64,000 nucleotides of DNA from NCBI RefSeq assembly GCF_014529535.1, contig NC_050738.1, positions 9,457,410 through 9,521,409 on the forward strand, given 5' to 3'. Below the pieces are notes generated by a model that was not told the origin of the DNA, made no database searches, and saw only the letters and a list, made by a program, of their open reading frames with translations. Positions 1-13,400 of the stretch are shown piece by piece. Source of the stretch: Bradysia coprophila (Eukaryota; Arthropoda; Insecta; Diptera; Sciaridae). A program made the position numbers and the translations under genes. How positions within the stretch are numbered: the first letter of the stretch is position 1; every line of letters starts with the position of its first letter.

Positions 1-45
1 ATGTCATTATTTTTGTCGTCGTTATCGATAACAGATGAATAGCCG
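1..45 (+). repeat. Promoter-repeat copy (downstream half), cut by window edge
   Basis: This is the downstream half of the dispersed promoter repeat. An initiator-like TCATT has its A at position 6, and GATAACAGATGAATAGCC follows with AGATG starting at 33, which is +28 from that A. Similarity to the copies at 42687 and 58406 stops just after AATAGCC. The TATA box would lie left of the window. Confidence 0.7.
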
Positions 46-1434
46 TATATGACGTTAATGATGTTGACCGTAAACGTGACCGTGACATATCAAGAACTGG
101 TGCCTGTGCACATACCCAGTAGAGTTTGAACGCTGAACCACTGACAGTGGGAGTTATCCACTTGGATCCCCCTTTTTACTCTCCGGTTCATCGTAAGCGT
201 GCATTGCATTATATATTAAACAAATCCCGCTTACCGTGAACAGCGCTCGATCGCTACTCGAGGTATGTTGAAACTTAATCTAACAACAATCACCGTCGCT
301 CGACAAAGTGATCGGACTAGCTACTAAATGCGGATGTAATTTAATTTTTGTCTTTTGTCAATTACCTCTTGTCTTACCACGGCGACGAGTTACCTGTTTA
401 CTTGTATCTCACACATTTTCTCATTCCTTTATTATACCATCATTTATCATTTTACTCATCCCGCCACACGAGCACAATAGAGGACCTCCAACAGACTCAC
501 AAGATATGTGGGCCTCCAACAGTCACTCATTCCCTCGAACGTGCTGCTCAGCTCGTACGAAGATGAAATTGATTCAGATGGGTCCAATTGCTCAAAACCA
601 ATGAACTACCAAATCCAAGCCACTAGTGCCTCTAGTGACCGCTCATAGATTTCAAATCTCTAATCCAATGTGATTTTTGTGCGACAAATTTAAATTTAAT
701 CTTTTACTTCATTCGTTTTCAACATAAATAAATTGTGCTAAAAATTGGTACAAACGAACAGGTCTCCTTTTAATTTTGTCGATGGGCAATTCCATCATGA
801 TCTGATGTGGGGAACGGCTAGTTATCAAGGAAGCTCAGAAGTTAGAAAAATAAGACTGTTTATGAATAGAGGACCCCCATAACACTGTAGAAGATAAGAA
901 TAGAAAGTCGTAGGACACCGGAAATCAATTTTCAAATTACACGAATTTGCCCCGATAACAGATAATTAGACGTTTATAATTGGTTAAAAAACAAAATTAC
1001 TATTTAAACTGTATCAGTGTGTGATAATCTATATAAATAAAGTAGAATCGGCAGCAAAAAAAAATGACTAACGTTTCAGTCGCTTTATTAATGCTACAAT
1101 TCAAATTCAGCCACCACATTATGTTCACTTTTATATTGCGACTCGCATCTGCTTTTTTCCGATGAACCCGATGAACTAAAAACTTTAGATCGAAAACATC
1201 GGAGCACAGAGAAAAACACAGTTGTGTTTTTTAGACTCTCTGCTTCGTGCTGTTTTCAACCGTCGTCGGCAGTCTGAGTAGAACTTTCGTATACGCAATA
1301 CAGTCCGAGTGTGAAAATAAACAACATCAAAATAATGGTGTTCAATACATTGCTTTGTTGCAGCATAAAAGTGTTACTGTTTCAATGAAAAAATTATCGC
1401 CAAATGTGTTATTATTGTCGTTTTGTACTAGAAA
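46..1434. other. Upstream region and probable 5' UTR of Lrch
   Basis: No convincing coding region is present. An isolated copy of the repeat core (AATCTTTTACTTCATT) sits at 699-714, followed by an AACAT. A TATATAAAT lies at about 1028-1036. It could be a promoter for Lrch, whose start codon is at 1435, but I cannot place the transcription start. The small open frames here have no coding character. Confidence 0.4.
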
Positions 1435-4400
1435 ATGGCGGCTGTTGTTTTGCATAAATCGAATACTATGAATATCGGTCATCAAAATCTTTCCCGATCG
1501 CTGGAACGCATTTTAGAAGATGCGGCCCTAAGCGGTGAATTAAAACTAAGTTGCAGAAAGCTAAAAGATTTTCCCAAAATCATATCCAAATATAACCTTA
1601 GTGATACAGTCATTGCGGGTGAGTTAAATTCCGTATTTTATTTGTGCTGAAAATATCGGCGATCGGATTGATTTTTATGCGACGCGTAGGAACTAGAAAC
1701 ACTTTTTTAATAAAAGAAGAAAAAAACTCACAAGAAAATGCACGACATTTTAATCGTCTGGTATTTGTATTCCTTGGTGTACGTACATGTACAAGAACAG
1801 GTGCGACAATTCATACAGACATTTTGAGTCGTGTTATGAAGAGTTTCGTTACTGAATTTAGCTCAGACCGGAAAAGCCGTAACACAAAAAAAGGTGATCG
1901 AGTGCCAGTATTAATTAGAACATGGGGTAAAGATTCATTTCAGACATGCCTTATGATAGAGAATCTGTGTAAATGAAGTCATAAATTGACCCTCGAATCT
2001 ATAAAACAAAAAACCAGTCGTAATGTGTCTCACCTCTTTAATTGTTAAAATAAATCAGAGTCTGCTAGACAAACGATTGAATTGTGCTAATAAAATTGCT
2101 TAAATGGAGCTGATTCATCGAATATGGTGATTCGGCTAACTCATCAAATTATTCAATCTACCGATAGAATAACAAAATCAATTTTTATTCGACCCAGGTG
2201 GCTTTTATTGTTGGTTCTTTTTTGCTTACATGTCTGCAAATTCAAACAGCTGAAACCAAACCAAATTCGTTACTGTTTGACCTACGAAATCATCCGACAA
2301 AATGTTATTCCGTCTGTTCATTGGGCCTTACAAATTTCCCTTTTCAATCATAAACGATGTGCGTGAGTGTAATTCTGAATTGGAAATATTCCCTTTTGTT
2401 TCCGACAGACGAAAAAGCCATTCCTTTTATTAAATCACGTAAAGGTGAAATTGACATATTCCACGTTCATTTACGTATAATATCGATCGGAGTCCAAAGA
2501 ACTCTGAAATCAAATATTACAATTCAATCGATAAACATAACTTATGACGCCCTTGAAATTGCCATCCTGTCTCGACAATTATTAATGTTTCTCTTATGAA
2601 CGCTTTGTAATACAACCAGCGTTATACAAATTTATTGTTGTCTCAATCCTTACTGCACAGAACCGTAGTGTTATTAAGTGATTGTTCGAATGGTTAACGT
2701 TCTACATGAATTCGTGGGTGAGAAGAAATACTTCTAAAAAAAAATATTGATCCACGACACTGCGGATATTTTCTCCCAACAAACACCCCAAACTGGATGC
2801 CCTGCAGCATCGATTTAAGATTTGTGTGTAATAATCACTTTACCATATGATGAGTTTTAGGCTGCTATTAGGTTTCTTGAAAAAACATTTTTCTTTTATG
2901 AATTTGGTCCGATTAGTAGCTATGATCGGAAAAGTTTCTTTGTCTTTCTCTATTTATCCCTCGCCTCGTCCCTCTCTAGTTCAATATATAATATGAAAAG
3001 GAAAAGTTATTTTTCATGTTCACTGAATGTAATGTTAGGGTAAAAGAAAGCCGGCATATGCGATGAAAAGACGTAACAAAAAGTAGACGACGACGACGAC
3101 GGTACAATGAAAATATTTCGTACCAAGTTTGATATAGGGGAAAATCATAATAATGTTGAATGAAAGTCGATCTCATACGTTGCTTTTATGTGTGCGGCCT
3201 TTAAACAGAGTATGATTTTGCTTATTTGTGTATATGGTTAACTTGAGGACATGGCTTTGCCCCAACATTATGAAATATGACAAGATGTATTATTACCATC
3301 ATGTTACAACCGTAGTCGTAGGTGGAAAAGTCAACCAACCACCTACTCATAAACAAAAGGGAAAACATTTGTATTCTCTTGTTGATGATTTAGTATGCTA
3401 AACAACGTTCTGTACGATTTACAAAAAGTTGTGATTGTTTTAAATTGAATTGCATCAATTGTACGATGTTTTCTCAAGTTATACCACGTCGCCCGAATAA
3501 AAATGACTTCAATTTTATGTAAATGAAAACGGTTCCACATGAAATTTAATGATGCAAAGATTAACAAAAATACTTTTTTAGAGAACATCAAAGTCGCCTA
3601 CAGTGTCGTTGAATGCTGACGCGACGTTGACGATGATGTATTGCACTGTCGATGTTCGTGTGTTATATAGCTCGAAATATGCTTATTATAAATCTTAAAA
3701 TGCTTCAGTCGTTGAACCAGACTTTAAAACATTTCTTTCTGTAAAATCGAGCCCATTAAAATTGTACGAACTGCGTTGAAATTACCAGGCGATTTTGAGT
3801 GTAATTATTATTCCAGATGAATGTTGTCAAAAAAGTTTTTCAGATCTGAATCTGGATTGGTATTCACACTTCCATGTAATTCGGCTGGGTAATTTTGATG
3901 TCGATTAAAATGTTTAAATTTTCATTTATCGGAATGTTATTCGTTTCTCGACAAACAGAATCGATAAAGTTTTATGTACAAAATAAATAACCGAACATTT
4001 TCGACTTCAATACTTTTGTCATCGAGCCACTGCCATAACTCCGACATGTATAATGGAATTAAGAAAATAAATATTTTAACAAAACGAATGAATATGTACG
4101 TAAATAAACATTAAAAAAATGCATCAAACGGTGTAACATGCATGTTACAGTGTCATTTCCTACATGTATTTTACGTACAGAAAAAATCCAGAGTACTCCT
4201 AATATACGTAAAAGATTTTCAAAGTTTATTGACATGAAAAGGTGTGGTATTTCACTGTGTATAATTTCATGGATTTAATTTAAAATTTTGATCTGAACAT
4301 TTTCTGGTCAGATTTTCAAGGGAAAGAACATAAATATTGTCAGCTTCGACGTGTGATTTACGCAGTGCCGTAACTAGTCAATCAATCTTAGAATGATTTG

Positions 4401-7400
4401 AAAGTAAACACCAGGGACCGAACTTTTTCTGAGACATAAAAGATTCTATATAGCATGAGACTGACCCTTATACTGAATTATGTTAACGGTGAGCGATCGC
4501 TTTGAATTCAAAAGATATATGAACCATCCTTCTCACCCTCAATATCTTTATAATGCGACACATTGGAATCGAATGTGAAATTCATTCTGCTAAAATGAAC
4601 CCAAAATCCTAAAATCCCGAAAACCCAAAGGGACAATTTACATGTCTACTAAAAGAAATGTATCTGACCAATTTTGGCTACACAAAATTCGGTAATATTC
4701 CTTTTGCAGATAATAATCGATACTGATACGACAGGTTTAACAACTCGTTATTAATATGACTTGCTATTAAGTGAAACGATAATATGTCGCGTTCAATAGA
4801 GCAATTAATTTGAAGCGAAAAAAAAATGTGAAAACAAGAAATTTGATTTAATCAGAAAGTACACACAATTTGAAAGGCTTTAAATTGGAATTTTCTGTGT
4901 GTAAATGCTATGGAAATTGAAAACTAAACTTTGTACGTTTTTCTACGTACCGAGAATGGTTTTCAATGCTGGACGCAATCAACTAAAAACGAAAATTCAA
5001 ATTCGATTCGATTGTTTAAGAATCAATGTTTGTTAAACAGATCGCGATGATTAGTCGACGGAAAATCAAAGCGGATTTTGTGTAACACTTAGATGATCTA
5101 GAAAAAGATTAGAAGATTTTTGAATGGTAGAAAAATTTCCTTCTTCTATTTCAAGAGTCCGTTCCATCACCAAGCTTATAGGTCACGAATGCGGTTTCAC
5201 TAAATAGAGTCACTTGCTTTGAGCACCCGAATTTCATTCAACAAAGCTGGTTGAATTTCCCCACATTTTATTGGAGGAAACAGAAACAACAAGACTAGCA
5301 CATAAACACAAAATTTTCGGTTTTGTTTGTTCTATGCAAAGTAGGGCTTTTAAAGGTTACAAAAAGGAATTTTTCCACTCCAGTTATCCGTCAAATTGAA
5401 ACGAAGATTTATCACAACAATAAGTCTTGGCTTATTGGGGCACTACGGTTAAGTTATAAAATGCTTTATAGTTCTCAGTGTTGCGATGACAAAAATATAA
5501 AACTCGCTAATGGAAAGGCCCTTAAGGGTAATCTTGCATATCTTTCCTTTTTTTTGACAACAACAAAAAACCATCAAGAAATCATTTATCATTATTTGTC
5601 TTCGTTACTAAACAGAGCTGACGATTATTTTCCTTCCACGTAATAAATTCATAATGTAAGAATAGGTCACACACCTTGTTTTTTGTCTTCTTCTTCTCAT
5701 ATAGACAAAACCAAAAATACACAACCGCGGCATTCCTTATATCATTCACCGTTGATCGATAATTATTTACTCTTACTTTTTTACGAGTATGGTTCGTATT
5801 GTGCTATAAACATATGCATGCATTGTATATATAATACGTTCACCTATCGACTAGCATGGCACTATATGGCAAATATTGAATGTCTTACTACAAAATAAAT
5901 AAAAATCGGAATAACTCAACTTCTTCAGTATAATTAAATATTGTGTAAGCTAGCTTTGTACAATGGTGTGTATACAAAACCCATTCGTCACTTGTACTGC
6001 ATTTTCGAACGAAAAAAAAAGTTGCTCGTCCAAAGAACGCAACGGTTGATTAACATCATTGCTCGAATTAATAAAGTAATTTACGTTGATCAAATAATGC
6101 GAGCTTGCGTCATGGGTGAATGTGTGTAACAGACGAAAAATTAAAAAGAAAAAAAGAGTAATTTATTCATGTGCAGAAGTCTTATGAATGATTATTGATG
6201 AACTAATTTAAGAACTAGAAATATAATACACAGTTTTGCTGTAGAAATAGATCTTGCTTGATTATATTTCCTGGGTATTAATCTAATAAACAATATTAGT
6301 AAGTTGTTGGAATGGCGCAGTTCATTGAAAACTCCGATCAGCACTATTGATTGTTTGTTTTCTTAGGCGATAGAAGATGAACGTTGTTGATTGTTTTTTT
6401 CGTTTGAAATTTCGTTTGAAACCTAGATTTTTGTAGCGTAAATTATTTTTACAAGTCCAATACGTAGAAGTGACATTGTAGTGAGTCAGACTAGGTTCAA
6501 TAGTTCCATCCTTTTTTTCTCATTATTCTACCACCCCATTGTGCCTAGCTAACAAATTTCGTTGATTCATGGCGTTTATGTCCCAGCTTCCCTAAACCTT
6601 TCTCTAACAATTAATGTGCACCAGAATGTCTCTAGATTGTAAATGTCTGATCCGGTCAGAAAGAATATTCTTGATCTTGTCAACCTTCTGTTAATCGTAA
6701 AAGTTAGGGATTTGAAGAGATCTGCGTGGGATTGGCAAAGTCGAAGTGTACAGTTATAGAAGTTTCGCGTTGTTACCGCAGACTTTTTTGCAGTTATTAG
6801 CTTGGTGGCAAGAAGAAAGAATTTATTGTGTCCATGATTGATTCTGCCGCTTTTGAAAATATACCATTGACAGGAGCTCTAAATTTTTAAATATTTATTT
6901 TTCGCTTTGTCATGCGAGTCTTTAATGAAACAGATTTAAAAATTATTATCGAAACGAGCTGTCAACATCTGAATTAAAAACAACTGTAAAACTCTTCCAA
7001 CTATGTCGCATTCAAATAAACAGAGAGTTCATTTGAACAAAGCTGGAATGCCAAAATCATCTTCTCTAAATGTGCAACATTTCTTTATAATGGCAATAAA
7101 TCTCAAACAAAGCACATCAATTTGACCATGATCTCAGAACAAATACCACACAAGAATAGATTTTCTTAAGCATATGGACTGTGTTTACGATTCTTTTTTT
7201 TCGACATTCTTTCGTACTTCTGTTTTGTTTGATACATCTGACCTTTACTTTCATATATGTGTACTAATTTAGTTCGTGATTTCCCTCCACTTTAAATTGG
7301 TATTTATTAGTATACAGAATACTGTGCTGCTGTGGGAGACCTAGAATTGAGCCTATGCGAACCTATAATATGGTATGATGAAACAAATTATGGCGAGTAG

Positions 7401-10400
7401 ATCGTAAAACATCGTACGTTATGTATGTTAATGGAAGCGTGCACTTAATTTTCACACACATAGCGCCTGCATGTTTTTTTTAATGAACTGAGAACCACAT
7501 TTAGTATGGTAACGGAACTGCAGAATGTTCTTTTCTGAACTTCTACATATTATGTGGTCGGTTTTATTGCGTTAAACTCGTAAGCCTGCGTGCAGTAAAT
7601 AGATTTACTGCTCCTCCAATAATGTCTGTTGGGTTGGGTGTCACCGTTTGATTACAAAGCCAATTAAGTTAAAAATTGACAGTTTAATCGTGTCACCTTT
7701 TCATGCTTCAAGGCCACAGTTGAGATATATCTTTCGAATGTACCAAAATCTTTTACTTCACTTGGCTTAACATACTCTATAACATGCTCTAAAAATGTGC
7801 GACAGTGATAGTCCTTATCTACGAGTAATGGCGAAGCAGTCAGATTTACATACAACTAAACGAGAAACCAATTTAGCCACCATGGGTGATCTACTATTGT
7901 ACTATTCAAATTTATAGCAACGTTCCAACGATTCACAGTTTCTTTTTACGTACATAAAAAACTGAGATCTATTTTAATATGACCTCATCATTATCACAAT
8001 CCATCATATTGTTGCACGCGTGCCTTTGATGTAAACAAACGAATGAAAAAGTAACAACAAATTAAAAGAACAGTTTAAGTGATGAGATGCGATGGAATAA
8101 ATTTGTTTGTAGACATGGTCCGTTTATGGAGTAAAAAATTACGATTTCGTAACATTTTCGACTAAAAATCTTTGGGAATCGTCTGTTTTGATCCAATCCA
8201 TGCTTACGAAATATGGAATGACGATGATTAATGGAAATTTCGATTGAACATCGCCATAAAATGAATCATATTTTTTAGTTCAGCGGTAATTTGTTCCATT
8301 CATGATGAGTTTTCAATGCGGAACGTTTTAAGTGTTGTGAAGAATTCGCTGGGAAAGTGAATCTGTTATTTACGTTTGATGTGCGAAAGTGGCTATTTTC
8401 TCACCTTTCACGATCGTTTGAGTTCGTGACTAGACATTATTAGTGGATTTGCTTAATGAGCAACAAACAGTTTTCCGTTGTGTGTTATGTGAGTCCGACA
8501 AAGATTATTTTTTTCGAGTTTTGTAATAAAGTTCACATGCTTCTGCACCAAAAACCATTCATTTCATCAATGAAGGAATTTTTTTGGTGTCCTCAGCATG
8601 TAAAAGTATGGTTACTATACAAGGGAAGTAATTTGCTGTGTCGTATCCAGATGAACTCGACTTCGCCTCGGATCAACAAACTTCGCGCGAATACTCGACT
8701 TTTCAACTTTTCTGTACTTGTGACGTAATTGTTACTTTCCTAACGCATGATAAGAGCTATTTTACTGATTGTGAGGTTCCCCGCACGAGCCGGAGGACAC
8801 GAGCCGGAGGCGAGTTCTGAAATTGAATTCGCTAAGAAAGCCTTTCAGCATAAGTTAGGAACAACGACGTTGAATATACCCGCTATTTCTACACTAGCCA
8901 GAAAAATATTACATGAAAACATGGGTCCGAAATCTTACGTAGCATCCTAGCAATGCTACGAGAACACTTTAGAATTTAGGAGAACACTTCAAGAAGAGAC
9001 TATTTGTACAAATGCCTCGCTCCCCATGCCTAAACTATTTTTTAAAATTCTAAAAAAAGATACGGATCCAATATTTAAGCCTTCCGGACCAGAAAAACAC
9101 CTCATTAGCCCAATATCCCATATTGCCCGGAGTCAGAGCAGGCCTGATTCAGGCACAGTCATTTTGGAAGAAAATGTGTTTGTTTTGCATCAGATTTCTT
9201 CAGAACTTGATGATTTTGAATTCCGCAGAGAACACTTATCAAGATAAAATGTAATTGATTTCCATTTTCATCACTACTAGTTTTATATCACACTTTGTGT
9301 TCTCTTAAAATGCAAAGGATAACTCTGATGCGAACAGTCATTCATCAAAATCTCCCTACGAGTTTTAGTGAGAACACTAATGTTACTGATTTTATTGAGT
9401 TTAGAGAAAAGCACGAGAAAATTTATTGTAGCGCCTCAACCAGAGTCTCCAGTTATTTAAATTTTTCTTCGCTCGCTCCGCTCGCGTTTTGACACAATTA
9501 ACTTGGTTTGACGAAAAGTTTTCCAAACTATTATTTGAAAAACTGAATCTTAAAAAAAACCCGCTTGCTGCGCTCGCTATCACAGAATTGTTGCTTGTGA
9601 CGCCAGATGTAGCTGTTTCAATTTTGAATGAGGTGGAACAAATAAAAGCATATCAAAATTTCAAGCAAGTTTTGTTGCATTCTAATTTTGTATGGGAAAT
9701 TGCTAGGAGAACACTTGTAAGATTTCGGACCCATGCATGCATGAAAAAGATGCCCAAGTGCAACTTCCTCTAATTGAACATATGTTACCTCCCGCAAGCA
9801 TGCAAGACGAGTCGAAAATATTCCAGCACAAAATCAAATTAGGAAATGAATTCGCATTATAATTATGCTAAGTTCTCATAAATGCACACACGTGTTACGC
9901 GTACAATGACGCGATGCTGAAGTGTGATTTTTCCCGAGAAACAGCACACGACCGTGAGCTTATCTCGCGACAAAAAAATATGCCATACTTTTTATACAAT
10001 TTCAGCAACATTTGTTGTGTTAATTCTTATGTGTATCATTCTTTTATTCCACTCTCAAAACCATGATATGATGTTATACGAATATCATTTAAATGAGTCA
10101 TTCAAACAAAAAGCACGACGACGACGGTTTGTTGTTTTTTTTTTTTTAAATACTTTATGTTGTGGAATATAATTTCGACAGTGAAAAATGCTAGCATAAC
10201 TTCCGTTCGTGTGTGTATTATAAATTTCAATAATATATTTAACAAATTAAAGAAACACTCAAAGAAAGAACGTTTTTGTAATGTTACAACTGTTTGTTAT
10301 ATATGAATTCAATGCTAAATTTGACCATGAATACAATACACAGAGGTTCGTTATACACTTAACATGCAAACAGTGCATTCGTTAAATTGCGCGAAAAGTA

Positions 10401-13400
10401 CGCTCTTCGCATTTTATTTTTAAATTTTAATTTGGTAATAGTAACAATATGCCGTTAATGCAAATTAATTCTGTTATTTTGGGGGGTGCTTCAGTCGAAT
10501 ATTAAGCCGTAAACGACACGACCTTTATCTACATCGCTGCCAAAGGCTTAAAATATTTATGTTTTGTTGGTCAAAAATTTGTTTTACAAACGTTACCCTA
10601 TTCTCGGTAATAAATTGGCTAAGGTATATGGTACACACACCGTGTTGGTCCGGAAAAATTCGTTTTATGCGTGTGGTGCAATATTGTTTGAATTAAAAAT
10701 TAAAATGAGCACAGCAGTTAAAACTTTGCTTTTTAACAAGGTGTACATTTTGCAGAACGTTTTTAATATTGAAATAGTGTGTATAGTATAGCGTAGCGCC
10801 CATTGCAAAATATTTACAAACAGATAAATTGGAACTCTTCCAACATCTGTTCAAAAAAAAACACAATTTTTATACTGCATAGTCCTCATAAAAAATTTGG
10901 AATGTTGTTGCTACACACATTCAAATTTTTCGATGTTTTTCTTCTTAATTTCTTGTTACATAATCGCAAACTAGTTTTGTTTTTAAACAATTTCAATTAA
11001 TCGAGCAGTTGGCGAAAATCACTTGTGTACTCATACTCATTCATTCACTTATACCGCTCTGCGAATTAGTTACACCCTGTATGTGCGAAATAAAAATCTA
11101 ATTCCCCCACAAAACGAACATTTTACATTTCCACTGAACGATATGCGCTCGAATTCTCGGTCCCCCTTGATTTATTGTCATGTACGCTGCTTGCAAACAC
11201 AAATAAATTTCATGAACTTGACCGACCCCTTATTGCTTTCTGCTTTAGACAATTAATAGTTAAGGAAAATGTTCCGTTTACAAAACAGCTGAGCTATTCG
11301 GTAAATAAATGCCGGAGAAAATCGATATTCTTTTCTGGAAGTAATTATCGTTCAATTGAATTGAGAGATAATTTTCGTCGACGAGAAACAGTCATCAAAA
11401 TAAATAGTTATTTAGACACAACAAGGGGGGGACTTATATACCGAGACTATAAATGTTTTATGGCCATGGAACATTGAAACCGATGATCACTAAATGAATG
11501 GAATTTAAATAGTTGACTAAAATGTATTTTGTGTTTAGCATTAAAAAATGGAGAGGAAAACAGGCGTCAGAAATCACTTTTAAACAAATCTTCTAAGACA
11601 TAAAAAAGTCAAGAATGAAAAGGGACAATGACAATGTTGTTCTTTGTGTAAGAATATGCGCTATCACACTACCGTTCATTTTGTTACAATCACAAATTAT
11701 GCAAATTTAAAATGACAATAGACTTGAAATTGAAAATTGAAATTGTAAGGTGTCTGGTGAAGTATATACAATGTGATTCCGGCGACGACAAAATTTCCAA
11801 ACCAAAAGTGTCGTCCTCACATTGTGCTCAAAAATGATTGTATGACGGTCATATACATTTGAATGACATGTACGTACACACTAGCTGGGGAAGCTTAATT
11901 AAAATGCATATTGTTATCTCGTTTTCCATTTTATTTTAATTACAAATATCACGATTTTCGGTCAGACTGTGTTAAGCTAAGCACTTTGCATATAAATAAA
12001 TATTTGTGTTGGCATCGATGTTGCATGTTGCAGGACGTGAAAAGATTCAATAATCATGGCGTTTGCTGAGTTTTTAAAATGATTTTTAATTCTTCAATCA
12101 AACCGATTTTCATTACGTTGAATCGTTTAATTAACAACTCACACAACACTGTATAATCATTAGATCTGTTCGTCCTGTTCCCTTAACCATATTTCATAGT
12201 TTTATAAGTAGAAAATCTTTTACTTCATTAATTTACAGTCGAAGAAATTTAGTTTTCGGGTTTTCCAAAGGTATTAATCTTATTTAACCCACACTTTATC
12301 CCACAACAATGGAATCCACAAATTTAAATTTAGTTAACTCAGCGGTCGCAATGACGGCGCTGCAGTCACGATTTCAAAATGTGATATAGGGTGGATAAAC
12401 TAAATTTTGGTTTTGGTTACATTTTCTCTTGGTTTTTAATTATTACATCAGGCTTCTAAATTAAGAGTACCTTTATGCAATATAAACCGTTTGAGTTTGA
12501 AAAAAGATGTTTTGTATCAGTGAACGATATAGGAAAGCGTTCAGTACGTCTCAACATACAAAAGAACGTAAAATATAATTGTACATTTAGCCACCCTACG
12601 TCCGTCATCGCTTCTATTGTCTTCAAAAACATATTGTGTGCTTGTCATGAAATGTATCAGACGTTTGTTTATTTATGTGTCTCATCTAAAATGCTGGCCA
12701 GCAAAATTTTGATCATTAAATTCAACGGCAAAATTGATCTAAATGTTAAAATAATTGTGAATAATAGTGAAGCTAATGTGGTTTTGTTTTCTCTTCATAA
12801 AGGAATTTGCATCAGTTCGATGTAAAGTGCGGAGCACCATTAGAAAAAAAAAACTTGTCGCTGAAGAATGATCAAAAAGTTGCTGGACGCAGTAGCTACA
12901 ATTAATGCTTTGCAGGATATAGAATAAAAATTAGAGAAACACCAAGAGCCGTCCATTTGAAATCTTCACAATCATCATTTCAACTAAAGGCTTTTTTTTA
13001 AACGAAACGCAGATTCGGAACATTCTTTTTCGCCAAATTACAATTCGGCATAGGAAATAAATTCAACTCTTTCTATAAGTGAAGCTCATGATTGAGCTCA
13101 ATCATGAAAACAGAATCTGGTCAGGAATAAGATAAGAATATGAATATATGACGAACTTCAAAGTTCCTGATTTATAATCCTGAGATGCCTGCTCAAAGAA
13201 TTTTAATATCAACTTTTAGACAAAATAACAATTTCCAAGTCTGTTTTCTATTTGATTTATTTGATGTATTTCCGACCTCGTTCTAGGGTAATAAAATTTT
13301 CTGTGGATTATTTGTAACTTCATGAAAATATTAAGATGGAAAACCTCAGAAACATTCACATAAAAATTATGCTTTCCTAACTAATGTTGAAATAGCCTTT

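Noticed and set aside
308-604. 98-codon open frame upstream of Lrch
   Set aside because: No domain, no signal, no splice context; composition like surrounding intergenic DNA.
5323-5643. 106-codon open frame in Lrch intron 1
   Set aside because: Begins at a non-ATG codon, has no recognisable motif, and lies in AT-rich intron DNA.
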